A stretch of DNA of 52,837 bases, taken from contig CAZQEN010000004.1 in NCBI GenBank assembly GCA_964591605.1, forward strand, positions 1-52,837. The letters run 5' to 3'. Below, one piece after another: positions 23,490 to 32,460 of this stretch. Position 1 is the stretch's first letter. Each line of letters starts with the position of its first letter. The stretch is from CAYLLT01 sp964591605. GTDB lineage: Bacteria; Planctomycetota; Phycisphaerae; UBA1845; PWPN01. The notes beneath the pieces are model-generated. The model saw only the letters and a program-made list of their open reading frames with translations, searched no databases and was not told the DNA's origin. The position numbers and the translations under genes were made by a program.

Positions 23490-24821
23490 TCATTTGTCCA
23501 GCGGCTGAATCCGGATGTCCCGGAAGCGCACTTCCATCGCCGGGCCGGCGTGGATCTGCAGGGCGATCACGCCGCGGGCGGGCTGCAGGCCGGGCTCCTT
23601 TTCCTCGTATTCGACGGTGGTCAGGCCGTTGAGCGTGATGGTGATTTTCGGGCCGACCGCCCGGACGGTCATCTCGTTCCAGCCGTCGAGGACGGCCACC
23701 TTCTCGCCCCTGTCCTTCCAGCCGTTGGCCAGGACCCTGCGTTTGCCTCCCTCTTCGTAGAGGCTTCCGTACCAGCCCTCGGCCGCGTCCGCCTGATAGC
23801 CCTTGACGACGAACTCGTCGAACGCCCGGCTTCGGAACTGGACGCCGCTGTTGCCGTTTCGCAGCCGGACGGAGAACTTCAGGAAGAAGTCCCCGTACTC
23901 CCCGCGGGCGATCAGGAACTGGTTGTGCTTGAGGTCGCCTTTCTGCGCGGTGCGTCCGACGATCGTCCCATCCTCGACCGACCAGTGCTTTTCCGGCAGC
24001 CAGCCGTCGAGGTTTGCGCCGTTAAAGAGCAGCTTGAAGCCGGCCCGCTCCTCACCCCGGGTCAGGACGTTATGCGGCGTATCGGGGAGCCCCCGGCCGG
24101 CCCAGCGGACGCCGTTGTGGAGCAGCGTGATGAAGCGCTCATCGCCCTGTGACTTCTCGTCATGCCCGAACGTGACCGCAAAGACCCGGCCCTGCCCTTC
24201 GGAGCGGATCCAGACCTGCGGATCCGGCCCTTCGCGAGGTTTGCCGTCCGGTCCGGGCAGGACATGCGACGTGCGGGCGAGGACTTCGGCCGTCCGGTCG
24301 CGCTTGTCGACGTAGTACGCCTCATCGGTGATCTCGAAGCGGTTGCCGACGCCCAGCATCGTCGCATGAGTCGCATCCAGGACGCTGACCGGGAACGCGC
24401 CGAACCTGTCGTGGCCCGGCGCGAAACCACCGACCAATGGCGTCCATTCCGACCAGTTCTGGTAGCTCCAGAGCGCACAATGCATCGCCACCAGGCCTTT
24501 CCCGTTGCGGACGAACGCGAGAATTGCCTGCTGAAGGGCTTCGGGGACTTCGGTCTGCTCGCAGTTGTTGAACAGGAGCACGTCGGCACCGGCGAGACGG
24601 GCGATGTCCAGATCGAGGATGCTGGGGACCACCTCGACCTTCATTTCGCCCCGCTGCGTCAGCCGGTCGGCCAGGATGGCGGGCAGGGTCTTGTAGTCGT
24701 GGTACTCGCCGCCGGTGATCATGAGCACCTGCAGAGGTTTCGATTCTGCACCAAACGCCACGGCCGCCAGGACCAGGGGCAACGACAGGCAGAGCGTGCG
24801 GACAAGGGAGGGCAGCGACAT
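23490..24821 (-). CDS. Secreted ThuA-like / DUF1080 (3-keto-disaccharide hydrolase) fusion
   Basis: 443 residues. A signal peptide (MSLPSLVRTLCLSLPLVLAA, about 1-26) precedes a ThuA/class I glutamine-amidotransferase-like domain (about 30-250: LMITGGEYHDYKTL, LLFNNCEQTEVPEAL, GLVAMHCALWSY) and a DUF1080 jelly-roll (about 262-443: FKLLFNGANLDGW, GNSGVQFRSRAF, WNEMTVRAVG). DUF1080 proteins hydrolyse 3-keto-glucosides; ThuA proteins take part in disaccharide oxidation. GGAG before the ATG at 24821 supports this start. Such fusions are common in planctomycetes. Confidence 0.88.
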   Translation of the reverse strand: MSLPSLVRTLCLSLPLVLAAVAFGAESKPLQVLMITGGEYHDYKTLPAILADRLTQRGEMKVEVVPSILDLDIARLAGADVLLFNNCEQTEVPEALQQAILAFVRNGKGLVAMHCALWSYQNWSEWTPLVGGFAPGHDRFGAFPVSVLDATHATMLGVGNRFEITDEAYYVDKRDRTAEVLARTSHVLPGPDGKPREGPDPQVWIRSEGQGRVFAVTFGHDEKSQGDERFITLLHNGVRWAGRGLPDTPHNVLTRGEERAGFKLLFNGANLDGWLPEKHWSVEDGTIVGRTAQKGDLKHNQFLIARGEYGDFFLKFSVRLRNGNSGVQFRSRAFDEFVVKGYQADAAEGWYGSLYEEGGKRRVLANGWKDRGEKVAVLDGWNEMTVRAVGPKITITLNGLTTVEYEEKEPGLQPARGVIALQIHAGPAMEVRFRDIRIQPLDK

Positions 24822-25349
24822 GGGAACTCCGCAGCACAGGATCAGTTGGTGTGAACCGGTCCCTTTGTAACGGACGAGCGCCACAGCCGCAAGCGACCGG
24901 CCGGCGCCGGGTCTTCATGGTCTGCGTTCGTGGTCGAAACACCAGCATTGTGGTGAGAAATGAGAAACTGGGAAGGCCTAAAGGTGGAAAGATGAGCAAA
25001 GAGAGGCCGATGCAGTCGCCCTTCAATCGAATGTATGCCACACGCCGGCTAGGAACAAGGACACGGATGGGCTTGCCTGCCCTTTCGACGGCGTACGAGA
25101 GGGAGCTGATGGCACACTCCCGCCGATCCTGCCCAAACTGGCAGCAGACCTCCGGGTCGTCGGAACCAGGCGCAAAACCGCCAGTCGGACCTAAGTCATG
25201 ATCCAGACTGCCCTTTTGACTGGGAGGGACAGTTCGGGACTCCCCGGCATGACGAATGCTTGGACATAGACGGAATTCTGTAAACTCAAAGGTCTGAAAA
25301 AATATTCCTCAATACGCTGGTAGAACCTAAGTTTTTGGAGTAAACTTAC
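24822..25349. other. Intergenic region upstream of a small-RNA candidate
   Basis: About 530 bp with no supportable gene. From 25255 the sequence becomes markedly AT-rich (AAAAAATATTCC, AAGTTTTTGGAG), unlike the rest of the window, which may mark acquired DNA or an upstream promoter element. GTCTTCATGGTCTG (24914-24927) recurs at 39478-39491. Confidence 0.5.
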
Positions 25350-25378
25350 TTGACGACAGAGGTTGAAATGCTTATAGC
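25350..25378 (+). promoter_or_regulatory. Sigma-70-like promoter
   Basis: TTGACG (25350-25355) and TATAGC (25373-25378) are 17 bp apart, downstream of an AT-rich stretch that could act as an UP element. A terminator follows 240 bp on, with no gene between. Confidence 0.55.
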
Positions 25379-25384
25379 TTAACT

Positions 25385-25617
25385 TTGTAGACGCGGGGAC
25401 GGCCCTTCGCGCCAGCCGGAGCAACTCGGGTCGATCTGCGACGTACAAGAAGTGGGCCCGAAGTTTCTCAGCGATCGAGGGTCTGATCCGTGCACGGAGC
25501 CGTACCCGGTCCAGGAAAAGCGATGGGCGGGATTTCGTCATCCCGCCTGACAATTGCCATTCCCTTTCGCCCGCGCTCTCCGCGACTCTAACCTCCCCTA
25601 AGCGCGGGCGTTTTTTT
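25385..25617 (+). ncRNA. Candidate small RNA between promoter and terminator
   Basis: About 230 nt from the predicted start near 25385 to a T-run at 25611-25617. Inside are the hairpin GGCGGGAT/ATCCCGCC (about 25527-25548) and a strong final stem. An open frame on the opposite strand (25191-25682) has no start site or recognisable domain and I do not believe it. The RNA family is not recognised. A long 5' leader is excluded because the next gene, tatD, points the other way. Confidence 0.45.
25568..25617 (+). terminator. Rho-independent terminator
   Basis: CGCCCGCGC (25568-25576) pairs with GCGCGGGCG (25602-25610), followed by seven T. The loop is 25 nt. It lies between tatD and the AT-rich region; only a plus-strand transcript has the T-run. 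Confidence 0.8.
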
Positions 25618-25697
25618 GCGCCGACTTTCCCCGTAGCCCAGGGTCCTGCCGTGGGCGTACCCGGACGACGCGTGCAATCCACCCGGCGGAATCGATC

Positions 25698-26477
25698 TCA
25701 GTCCAGAGTGAAGAACGTTCGTGCGCTGGATGTGCTGAGCTCTGCCATTTCCTCGAAGGTCATCCCGCGGAGCATGGCGGCGAACCGCACGGTGTGGACC
25801 ACGTTGCGCGGCTCGTTCGGACGCATTTTGCGGACGGGCTCGGGCGAGAGGTAGGGCGAGTCGGTCTCGAACATCAATTGCTCGAGCGGCGTCTCGACGA
25901 GGGCCTGCTGCGGGCCGGCGGCGTTCTTGAACGTGATGAGACCGGTGAAGGAGGTGCGCCAGCCGTGCCCGCGGATCTCGACGGCCTCCTGGGCGCTGCC
26001 GCTGAAACAGTGAAATACGACGCGCCGACCGCTGAAACCGTGCTTATCGAGCAGCCGGATCACGTCCGCCTGTGCCTCGCGGCAATGAATGACCACCGGC
26101 AGCGACGTGGCGGCCGCCATCTCGAGTTGTTTCTCGAACACCCGCTGCTGCGCGTCGCGCGGACTGAAGTCGTAGTGATAGTCGAGCCCCATTTCGCCCG
26201 CGGCCAGGACGCCCTCCCGGCGCCAGAGGTCGCGCAGGCGGGCGAGTTCCGCTTCATTCGTGCGTCCGGCCTCGTGGGGATGAATGCCGCAGGCCACGTG
26301 AACGCCAGGTTCGTCCGCGCGGAGCTGCAGGGCGGTTTCGGCTTCGTCGGCCCGGCACGCGACGGTGATCATCCGCGAGACGTTCGCTTCGTGCGCGGCC
26401 TGCACCACTCGGCGGGCATGCGGATACAGCTCCCCGGAGGTCAGGTGGCAGTGCGTATCGATGAGTTCGATCGGCAT
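25698..26477 (-). CDS. tatD: TatD family deoxyribonuclease
   Basis: Metal-dependent DNase of the amidohydrolase fold. 259 residues with all metal motifs: ELIDTHCHLTSGE, GEMGLDYHYDFS, VVIHCREAQ, VVFHCFSGSAQEA and MFETDSPYLSPEP. The ATG at 26477 gives the usual start; a GTG at 26486 would overlap the yraN stop and is also possible. Last gene of the rpsP-trmD-rplS-yraN-tatD group. Confidence 0.92.
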   Translation of the reverse strand: MPIELIDTHCHLTSGELYPHARRVVQAAHEANVSRMITVACRADEAETALQLRADEPGVHVACGIHPHEAGRTNEAELARLRDLWRREGVLAAGEMGLDYHYDFSPRDAQQRVFEKQLEMAAATSLPVVIHCREAQADVIRLLDKHGFSGRRVVFHCFSGSAQEAVEIRGHGWRTSFTGLITFKNAAGPQQALVETPLEQLMFETDSPYLSPEPVRKMRPNEPRNVVHTVRFAAMLRGMTFEEMAELSTSSARTFFTLD

Positions 26478-26482
26478 GGGTT

Positions 26483-26848
26483 TCACGCGGGGATGAAGGC
26501 ATCGATGAAGTGTTCGATTTCGCGCGTCTGATCGGGCAGCACGGTGATGGCGATGATGTCGAACCGGTACATGCGCTCTTCGGAATGCGTGTGTCTCAGG
26601 AAGTACTCGGCCGCCCGCGCCAAATGCTGCTGCTTGATCAGGTTGACGGCATCCTGCGGGTCGGCGTGCTCGCGGCCGGTGCGGGTCTTGACCTCGACGA
26701 AGACGATGATGTCGCCGTCGAGGGCCACCAGGTCGATCTCTCCGGCGGGGCAGCGGTAGTTCCGGGTGACAATGCGATACCTGCGCGCCTTGAGGAAGCG
26801 TTCGGCCTGGCGTTCGCCGGCCCGTCCGAGTCCTGCCCGGTCATCCAT
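26483..26848 (-). CDS. YraN family (UPF0102) predicted endonuclease
   Basis: 121 residues with the nuclease core GRAGERQAERFLKAR, GEIDLVALDGDIIVFVEVKTR and the conserved later helix IKQQHLARAAEYFL. Thought to act on branched DNA. The ATG at 26848 starts the fold; the upstream in-frame extension is not needed. YraN next to rplS and a ribonuclease or TatD gene is a frequent arrangement. Confidence 0.88.
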   Translation of the reverse strand: MDDRAGLGRAGERQAERFLKARRYRIVTRNYRCPAGEIDLVALDGDIIVFVEVKTRTGREHADPQDAVNLIKQQHLARAAEYFLRHTHSEERMYRFDIIAITVLPDQTREIEHFIDAFIPA

Positions 26849-26872
26849 GGCGATCACCCGCCGTACGTGCCC

Positions 26873-26935
26873 AAAAGCGAAGGCCCCCGGTGTCATCCGA
26901 GGGCCTCAAACATATCCCGGGTGGGTGCACCCGGG
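26873..26935 (-). terminator. Hairpins between rplS and yraN
   Basis: Reading the minus strand, CCCGGGTG/CACCCGGG (26916-26935) is a perfect 8-bp stem, then AGGCCCTCGG/CCGGGGGCCT (26881-26906) a 10-bp stem with one G-U, followed after five bases by TTTT. They may attenuate transcription so that yraN and tatD are made in smaller amounts than L19. Confidence 0.45.
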
Positions 26936-27012
26936 CAATGTGCGACGGGCGAGCGGCGGGAGCAATCCGGCGATCCGAGGGCGCCAGGCCCGCGGGTGGC
27001 CCGCCTGAAGGA

Positions 27013-27426
27013 TCAGGCGCCGGCGCCCACGGGCTCGGGCGCCTTGGCGGCCGATTCGGCATTCTTGCCGGCGGTGGTCTTCTTTTTGTCGCGGATGCGG
27101 CGGGACTTGCCGACGCGCTCGCGCAGGTAGTACAGCTTGGCCCGCCGGACGTGGCCGCCGCGGACCACCTCGACGCCGGCGATCTTGGGCGAGTGGAGCG
27201 GGAAGATCCGCTCCACGCCCTCGTTGTTGACGATCCGACGGACGGTGAAGCTCTCACCCATGCCCTTGCCGCGCCGCGCGATCACGACACCGGTGTATGC
27301 CTGGATGCGCTCTTTGTCGCCCTCGACGATCCGCACGTTCACGGTGACGGTGTCGCCAATCTGGAACTTGGGCGTCTGCGGTTTCCTGGTCGAGTCTTCG
27401 ACGATCTGAATCAATCGGTTGATCAT
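27013..27426 (-). CDS. rplS: 50S ribosomal protein L19
   Basis: Ribosomal protein at the interface of the subunits. 137 residues: FQIGDTVTVNVRIVEGDKER, GVVIARRGKGMGESFTVRRI, GVERIFPLHSPKI and RRAKLYYLRERVGKSRRIRD. The C-terminus has about 20 extra residues rich in Ala and Lys, as in many planctomycetes. GGAG eight bases before the ATG at 27426 supports it over the upstream GTG. Confidence 0.96.
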   Translation of the reverse strand: MINRLIQIVEDSTRKPQTPKFQIGDTVTVNVRIVEGDKERIQAYTGVVIARRGKGMGESFTVRRIVNNEGVERIFPLHSPKIAGVEVVRGGHVRRAKLYYLRERVGKSRRIRDKKKTTAGKNAESAAKAPEPVGAGA

Positions 27427-27454
27427 GGCACTCACTCCTTCGCGCGGGCGTTTA

Positions 27455-28168
27455 TCACTTGTCCGTCGTCAATTGTCCGTTGTCCGTTGCCGTTTCCAGC
27501 AGGTCCGGGCGTTTCTCGCGCGTGCGGACGAGCGCTTCGTCGCGCCGCCACCGGGCGATGCGTCCGTGATCACCCGAGAGCAACACCTCGGGAACCTGCA
27601 GCCCGCGGAACTCCCGGGGCCTCGTGTATTGCGGGTACTCGAGCAGACCCGACGTAAAAGACTCGTCCCGGGCCGACCCTTCATCTCCCAGGGCTCCGGG
27701 GAGCAGACGCACCACGGCGTCGACGAGCACCATGGCCGCCGCCTCGCCGCCCGAGAGCACATAATCACCGATCGAGATCTCGCGGGGAGCCAGGCCCACG
27801 CGGACGCGCTCGTCAAATCCCTCGTAGTGGCCGCAGATGATCAACAGCCGCGGAAGACCGGCAAGTTCCTGCACCAGTTTCTGCGTGAGTTTCTCGCCCT
27901 GGGGGGTCAGGAGAATTCGCGTGGCGGGGCGGGAGTCCCGGGCCTCGATCTGTTCGACCGCGTCGAAGAGCGGCCCGCACATGAGGACCATGCCCGGTCC
28001 GCCGCCGAACGGGCGGTCATCGACGCTGCGGTGACGGTCGGTCGCGTAGTCGCGGATGTTCGCGCAGTGGACGGACACCACCCCGCTCGACCGGGCTCGG
28101 CCGATGATGCTGGTGGAAAAAAACGGCTCCACCGCTTCCGGGAAGAGTGTCAACACGTCGATCCGCAC
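27455..28168 (-). CDS. trmD: tRNA (guanine37-N1)-methyltransferase
   Basis: SPOUT enzyme that methylates G37 using S-adenosylmethionine. 237 residues: MRIDVLTLFPEAVEPFFSTS, RPFGGGPGMVL, the knot motifs IICGHYEGFDERV and SIGDYVLSGGEAAAMVL, and HGRIARWRRDEALVRT. The last 12 residues (TATDNGQLTTDK) are encoded by a short-period repeat of the GACAACGGACAATT type, also seen at the end of iorA. It follows rpsP; rimM, which usually sits between, is missing. Confidence 0.96.
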   Translation of the reverse strand: MRIDVLTLFPEAVEPFFSTSIIGRARSSGVVSVHCANIRDYATDRHRSVDDRPFGGGPGMVLMCGPLFDAVEQIEARDSRPATRILLTPQGEKLTQKLVQELAGLPRLLIICGHYEGFDERVRVGLAPREISIGDYVLSGGEAAAMVLVDAVVRLLPGALGDEGSARDESFTSGLLEYPQYTRPREFRGLQVPEVLLSGDHGRIARWRRDEALVRTREKRPDLLETATDNGQLTTDK

Positions 28169-28189
28169 AATGAATCATCCGCTGCACGA

Positions 28190-28453
28190 TTAGACTTTGC
28201 TCGCTTGGGCTCCAATTCCCTGCTGACGCAGCAGGCTCTGAACGGTATCAGTGGGCTGAGCGCCCTGGCTGAGCCAGTACTCGATGCGATCCTTCTTGAG
28301 ACTGACGCGCAACTCAGCCTTCTTGTTGGCCGGGTCGTAGAGGCCGAGCTCCTCGATGACGCGTCCGTCGCGGGTCGCCCGCTGGTCGACCGCGGCCAGG
28401 CGGTAAGAGGGCATGTGCCGACGGCCAGTCCGTTTCAAACGAATTCGTACCAT
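28190..28453 (-). CDS. rpsP: 30S ribosomal protein S16
   Basis: 87 residues: MVRIRLKRTGRRHMPSYRLA, EELGLYDPANKKAELRV and the ERIEYWLSQGAQPTDTV-like segment, usual length. First gene of the minus-strand operon with trmD, rplS, yraN and tatD. The upstream 750 bp contain no further gene, so the promoter must lie there. Confidence 0.96.
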   Translation of the reverse strand: MVRIRLKRTGRRHMPSYRLAAVDQRATRDGRVIEELGLYDPANKKAELRVSLKKDRIEYWLSQGAQPTDTVQSLLRQQGIGAQASKV

Positions 28454-29202
28454 TCACCTGCTCCACAAAACACGGAAACGCCGGGACAAACTGCCCAACC
28501 CTCCGGTCATGTTCCGGAAAAGATGCCTTCCTGACTATAGAACGGCTCATTGTACCGCAGCCTGCCCCGATGAGCAAACCTGCAGATCCGTTCCAGCGCG
28601 TCTGCAGTCTGATCTTCGAGAGATGGAGGGCCGTAAGATATAAAGCTTTTATTAACAAATGCTTATGTGCTGACCTGGCTCTGAGCCGCCTGAGCCATCT
28701 CCCACCGAGCGGATGGGGGAACACCTGTGGGAGCATCGGTGGGTCCCGGTTTCCCGCATCCCCCGGTGAGAACGCCAGGTGCGACGTCGCCGTGACGTCT
28801 GGAACAAGCCCCATTTCCGCGGGGTTTCTGCAAGAAGCGGCGCCCTACGGGGCACGGCCGGGTGACGGGTCGCCGCAACGCTTCTGCGGTCCGAGGCGGT
28901 CACGACGCATGGCTGGTCGCGGGCCGCGGGATCGTTCGGGGCGGGATTCAGAGACACTGAACATGCCCACCCCCCATGCGAGAAAGAAAAACGGCCATTA
29001 CAGGGGAATAAAGCTGGTCAAAGCACCGGCCTGGAGGTAACATGCATCGCAGTCCGGCCGCCGCACGGCCGCACAGATCAGATCGCGAGTCGTTCGGCAG
29101 TGGGTTCCTGTTCAGCACCCTGAGGCATTGCCCGGGAGGACTCCCAGCGCGACAGTCCTTCTCCTGACCCTTGGGGCATCACCTGCGCGAGAGGAAAGAA
29201 CG
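28454..29202. other. Long regulatory gap between rpsP and the dockerin gene
   Basis: No gene seen. An AT-rich stretch (28632-28665, AAAGCTTTTATTAACAAATG) could be a promoter region for both directions. Downstream on the plus strand are nested complementary segments: CCTGGC (28675) with GCCAGG (28773), CCCACCGA (28701) with TCGGTGGG (28736), GGGGGA with TCCCCC, and CCCC-ATTTCCGC-GGGG followed by TTT (about 28811-28829). They could fold into a structured leader of the gene at 29203. I do not recognise a known riboswitch. Confidence 0.45.
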
Positions 29203-32184
29203 ATGAGCTTTCACTCTACTCTGACTCTGACGGGTATTCTCTGCGCCGCGGAGGCGACGGCCCTGGCACAGGTCGGCGTTCGCAGCCTGGTGACTGTCGG
29301 CGACGCCGGAGTGGAGCGGATCATTCAGCGCGAGACCTTCGACCGGAAGAGTGATCCGAATCCGCCTCCCATCACCCCCCTGGCCCCGCCGCAGGTGCTC
29401 TGGTACTACGATGATGTAGCCGCGGTGCCTTCGTCGGTGGCCTTCAGCCGGGCGCCCGACAACGCGTGGGTCGCCGAGGATCTCAACTTCCAGCGCCTGC
29501 TGCGTTTTCCGATCCCGGGGCCCAACATCCCCCTGGAGACCATCTCCGCCCCGGCGGGCAGCGAAGTGGCCGCCGACGCCGCCCACGACGCCGACCTGGC
29601 GGTGCTGGTGATCGAAACCACCAGCGTCACGATCAGGGCCTACAACTCACTCAGCGCGACGCCGCTGTGGACGTACAACGTGCCCTCGCCCTACGTGGAC
29701 ATCACCCCGGAGTCGATGCGCATCTCCCGCGACGGGGCCATCGTGTGCTGTGCGGTGAAGAATCCCGGCCCGCCCGAGGCGGCGAGGCTCTTCATCCTGA
29801 ACGCCCAGACCGGCGCGCTGCTGCGCTACTGGGATTACCCGGGACGCATCGAGGGCGTCGACGTCAGCGACGACGGCTCACTGTGCCTGGCGACGCAGGG
29901 GGCCAACGGCCGGCTGATCGACACCGCGACCGCCACCGAGATTTTCACCGGGAGCGTGACGGGGGTGGGTGGTTACGGGAAGATCTCGGGCAACGGGCAG
30001 GTCATCGTTCTCGGAGGCTTCAACCTGCGGGTCTATGCGAAAAGCGGCCTCACCTACACGCAGCGGATCAACTTCTCCGCTTCCAATCAATTCTTCTCAG
30101 CAGTGGGCGTCTCGCGCGAAGGCTCGACGGTCGCCACGATGAGCGTCAACTACACCAACTACCTCGAGACGACCACGCGCATCTTCGACGTCGGCAGCCA
30201 GGCGTCGCTGGGGCAGTACTCCACCGCCGGCACGGGGGGCTACCAGGACGCGCCCAGTGCGGCCGCGGTCTCAGACGACGGGTCGGTAGCAGCGGTGGCT
30301 TCGTGGGGCACGCAGAACAACGCCCATCCTGAAGTGATGGTCTTCAATCGCAGCGTGAATCTGATTGCCAGCCTCGACACCAGCGGGTCGGTCTTTGCCC
30401 TCGATCTGACCGGCGACGGCGGGTATCTCCTGGCCGGAAACTTTGCCCAGCATGCCAACACGCTGGGCAACGGCGGGAGGGTCACGTGTTATCACGTCCG
30501 TGAGCCGGTCGTGCCGAAGATCCTCCGCGTCGACCACGAAGCGCCGCCCGGCGGCGACGGCACATCGTGGGCCGCCGCGTATCAGTCGCTGCACGCGGCC
30601 CTGGCGGCCGCACTGTCGGGCGATGAAGTGTGGGTGGCCGAAGGAACCTATCGTCCGGCCGGCCCGGGCGGAGACCGCAATGCGGCGTTCGCGCTGCCGA
30701 CCCGCGTCCAACTCTACGGCGGCTTCAAGGGCGTCACGCCGGCCCCGCCCGGTTTGCCCACTGGCGAGACGCAGCGCTCGCAGCGCAATCCCTCGCCCGA
30801 CACCAACGGCACCGTGCTCAGCGGCGACCTGAACGGCAACGACGGCCCCAGCTTCGCCAATAACGCCGAGAACAGCTACCGGGTCATCACGGCCGTCATG
30901 ACCAGCGCGCCCACCGTCATCGACGGTTTCACGATTTCGGGGGCCAACTCCAACTCCGGCAGCTATCCGACCTACAACGGCGGCGGCCTTTATACGAGTC
31001 AGGCCGTCCTCACCGTCTCGAACTGCCGGTTTCTCAATAACGTCGCGAGATACGGCGGGGGGATGTACAACGATCGCGGCGGGCCCACCGTCATGGACTG
31101 CGTCTTCCGCGGCAATCGCGCGACGACGGCGGGCGGCGGCATCTACGACTATCGCAGCAGCAACGGCCTGAAGCTCAGCGGCTGCCTCTTCGAGTCCAAC
31201 CTGGCCGACAACTACGGCGCGGGTCTCTACAACGACGGCAGCGTCACCACCGCCATACCCGCCGTCGTCGACCGCTGCACGTTCCTGGACAATGACTCCG
31301 GATACTGGGGTGGCGGCATATACAACTGGGTCACCAGCCCCACGATCACCAACTGCCGCTTCCTGGGCAACGGCGCCTCCAACGCCGGCGGCGCGATGTA
31401 CAACGAAGGGACGACCGTGACCCCCGCCCGCGGCGCCGATCCGACGATTGTCAACTGCGCCTTCAGCGGCAACACGACCGGCGGCGCCGGCGGGGCCATG
31501 CGCACCTGGATCGGCAGCCCGGTGATCATCAACTCCACATTCGGCGGCAACACCGCCAGCCTGACCGGCGGCGGCATGGAAGTCGGCTATCTGGGCAACG
31601 CCAGCGTCACCAACTCCATCTTCCGCGAGAACACCGATGCCGGCGGCCAGGACGAGTCGGCGCAGATCCACTTGAACGGCGGCGCCCTCGCGCTGAGCTA
31701 CAGCAGCGTGCAGAGTCTCAGCACCTACGGCGGCGTCGGCAACACCGCGGCCAGCCCGCATCTCGCCGACCTCGACGGGCCCGACAACGTCGCGGGCACG
31801 CTCGATGACGATCTGCGTCTGCGTTATCCCTCGCCGGCGATCGACACGGGCAACAACGCGGCCGTTCCCGGGACCGTCAGCACCGACCTGGACGGCAAGC
31901 CCCGCAAGCAGGACGGTAACGCCGACGCGCTGGTCGTGGTCGATATGGGCGCGTATGAATACGAGTTCCACATCCCGGCCGATTTCAACGGCGACCGCGA
32001 CGTGGACGCCGAAGATCTGGACGCCCTGCACGACTGCCGCTCCGGCCCGGCCGTCCCGCTCGCCCCCGCCTGCACCGACAAGGACCTCGACGGCGACGGC
32101 GACAGCGATCTCGACGACTTTGGCGTCCTCCAGCGCTGCTACACCGGCCCGGGAGCAGTCGGCAACCCTGCCTGCGCTGGCTGA
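29203..32184 (+). CDS. Secreted propeller / beta-helix protein with C-terminal dockerin
   Basis: 993 residues. A signal peptide (about 1-23, cleavage after TALAQ) precedes a beta-propeller-like part (about 30-430, strands such as GDAGVERIIQRET and VAVSDDGSVAAVASWG). Then comes a right-handed beta-helix (about 437-921) with eight Pmp-like repeats of the form NCRFLNNxAxxGGGMYN, ending in the choice-of-anchor-Q signature AIDTGNN...TDLDGKPR...DMGAYEYE. A dockerin with two EF-type loops (DFNGDRDVDAEDLD and DLDGDGDSDLDDF) closes it at 926-993. AGAGGAAAG before the ATG fixes the start. Probably a cell-surface or secreted adhesin or polysaccharide-related protein; no catalytic motif seen. Confidence 0.88.
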   Translation: MSFHSTLTLTGILCAAEATALAQVGVRSLVTVGDAGVERIIQRETFDRKSDPNPPPITPLAPPQVLWYYDDVAAVPSSVAFSRAPDNAWVAEDLNFQRLLRFPIPGPNIPLETISAPAGSEVAADAAHDADLAVLVIETTSVTIRAYNSLSATPLWTYNVPSPYVDITPESMRISRDGAIVCCAVKNPGPPEAARLFILNAQTGALLRYWDYPGRIEGVDVSDDGSLCLATQGANGRLIDTATATEIFTGSVTGVGGYGKISGNGQVIVLGGFNLRVYAKSGLTYTQRINFSASNQFFSAVGVSREGSTVATMSVNYTNYLETTTRIFDVGSQASLGQYSTAGTGGYQDAPSAAAVSDDGSVAAVASWGTQNNAHPEVMVFNRSVNLIASLDTSGSVFALDLTGDGGYLLAGNFAQHANTLGNGGRVTCYHVREPVVPKILRVDHEAPPGGDGTSWAAAYQSLHAALAAALSGDEVWVAEGTYRPAGPGGDRNAAFALPTRVQLYGGFKGVTPAPPGLPTGETQRSQRNPSPDTNGTVLSGDLNGNDGPSFANNAENSYRVITAVMTSAPTVIDGFTISGANSNSGSYPTYNGGGLYTSQAVLTVSNCRFLNNVARYGGGMYNDRGGPTVMDCVFRGNRATTAGGGIYDYRSSNGLKLSGCLFESNLADNYGAGLYNDGSVTTAIPAVVDRCTFLDNDSGYWGGGIYNWVTSPTITNCRFLGNGASNAGGAMYNEGTTVTPARGADPTIVNCAFSGNTTGGAGGAMRTWIGSPVIINSTFGGNTASLTGGGMEVGYLGNASVTNSIFRENTDAGGQDESAQIHLNGGALALSYSSVQSLSTYGGVGNTAASPHLADLDGPDNVAGTLDDDLRLRYPSPAIDTGNNAAVPGTVSTDLDGKPRKQDGNADALVVVDMGAYEYEFHIPADFNGDRDVDAEDLDALHDCRSGPAVPLAPACTDKDLDGDGDSDLDDFGVLQRCYTGPGAVGNPACAG

Positions 32185-32460
32185 AGGGGGGTGTATAAAG
32201 TCGCCGGGCTCTCCATTCTGAGACCATCGGCACGCGATCCCTTTGTGCGGATGCCGGCCGGCAGCACGGGCGGGGGTGAATCCGCGTTTTGCCTTCGTCG
32301 TCAAGCCCCCGGGATACCATCGATGACCGAGTGCAAATGGAGGGTAAAGATACTTCCGTAGGGATGCTCCCATCTCATTCCAGAAGACGTGTGGAGGGGA
32401 TCGGAAGCCATGTTCAAGGTTCCGGTGCCCGTCATCGGTGCCCCACTCGGCGTATCGGGC

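Noticed and set aside
25191..25682. 163-residue minus-strand frame
   Set aside because: No start site or domain; it overlaps the promoter/terminator pair and AT-rich DNA.
28985..29060. Resemblance to a c-di-GMP-I (GEMM) riboswitch (CAAAGCACCGGCCT)
   Set aside because: The GAAA tetraloop hairpin and the second GGTTACCG part are not present.
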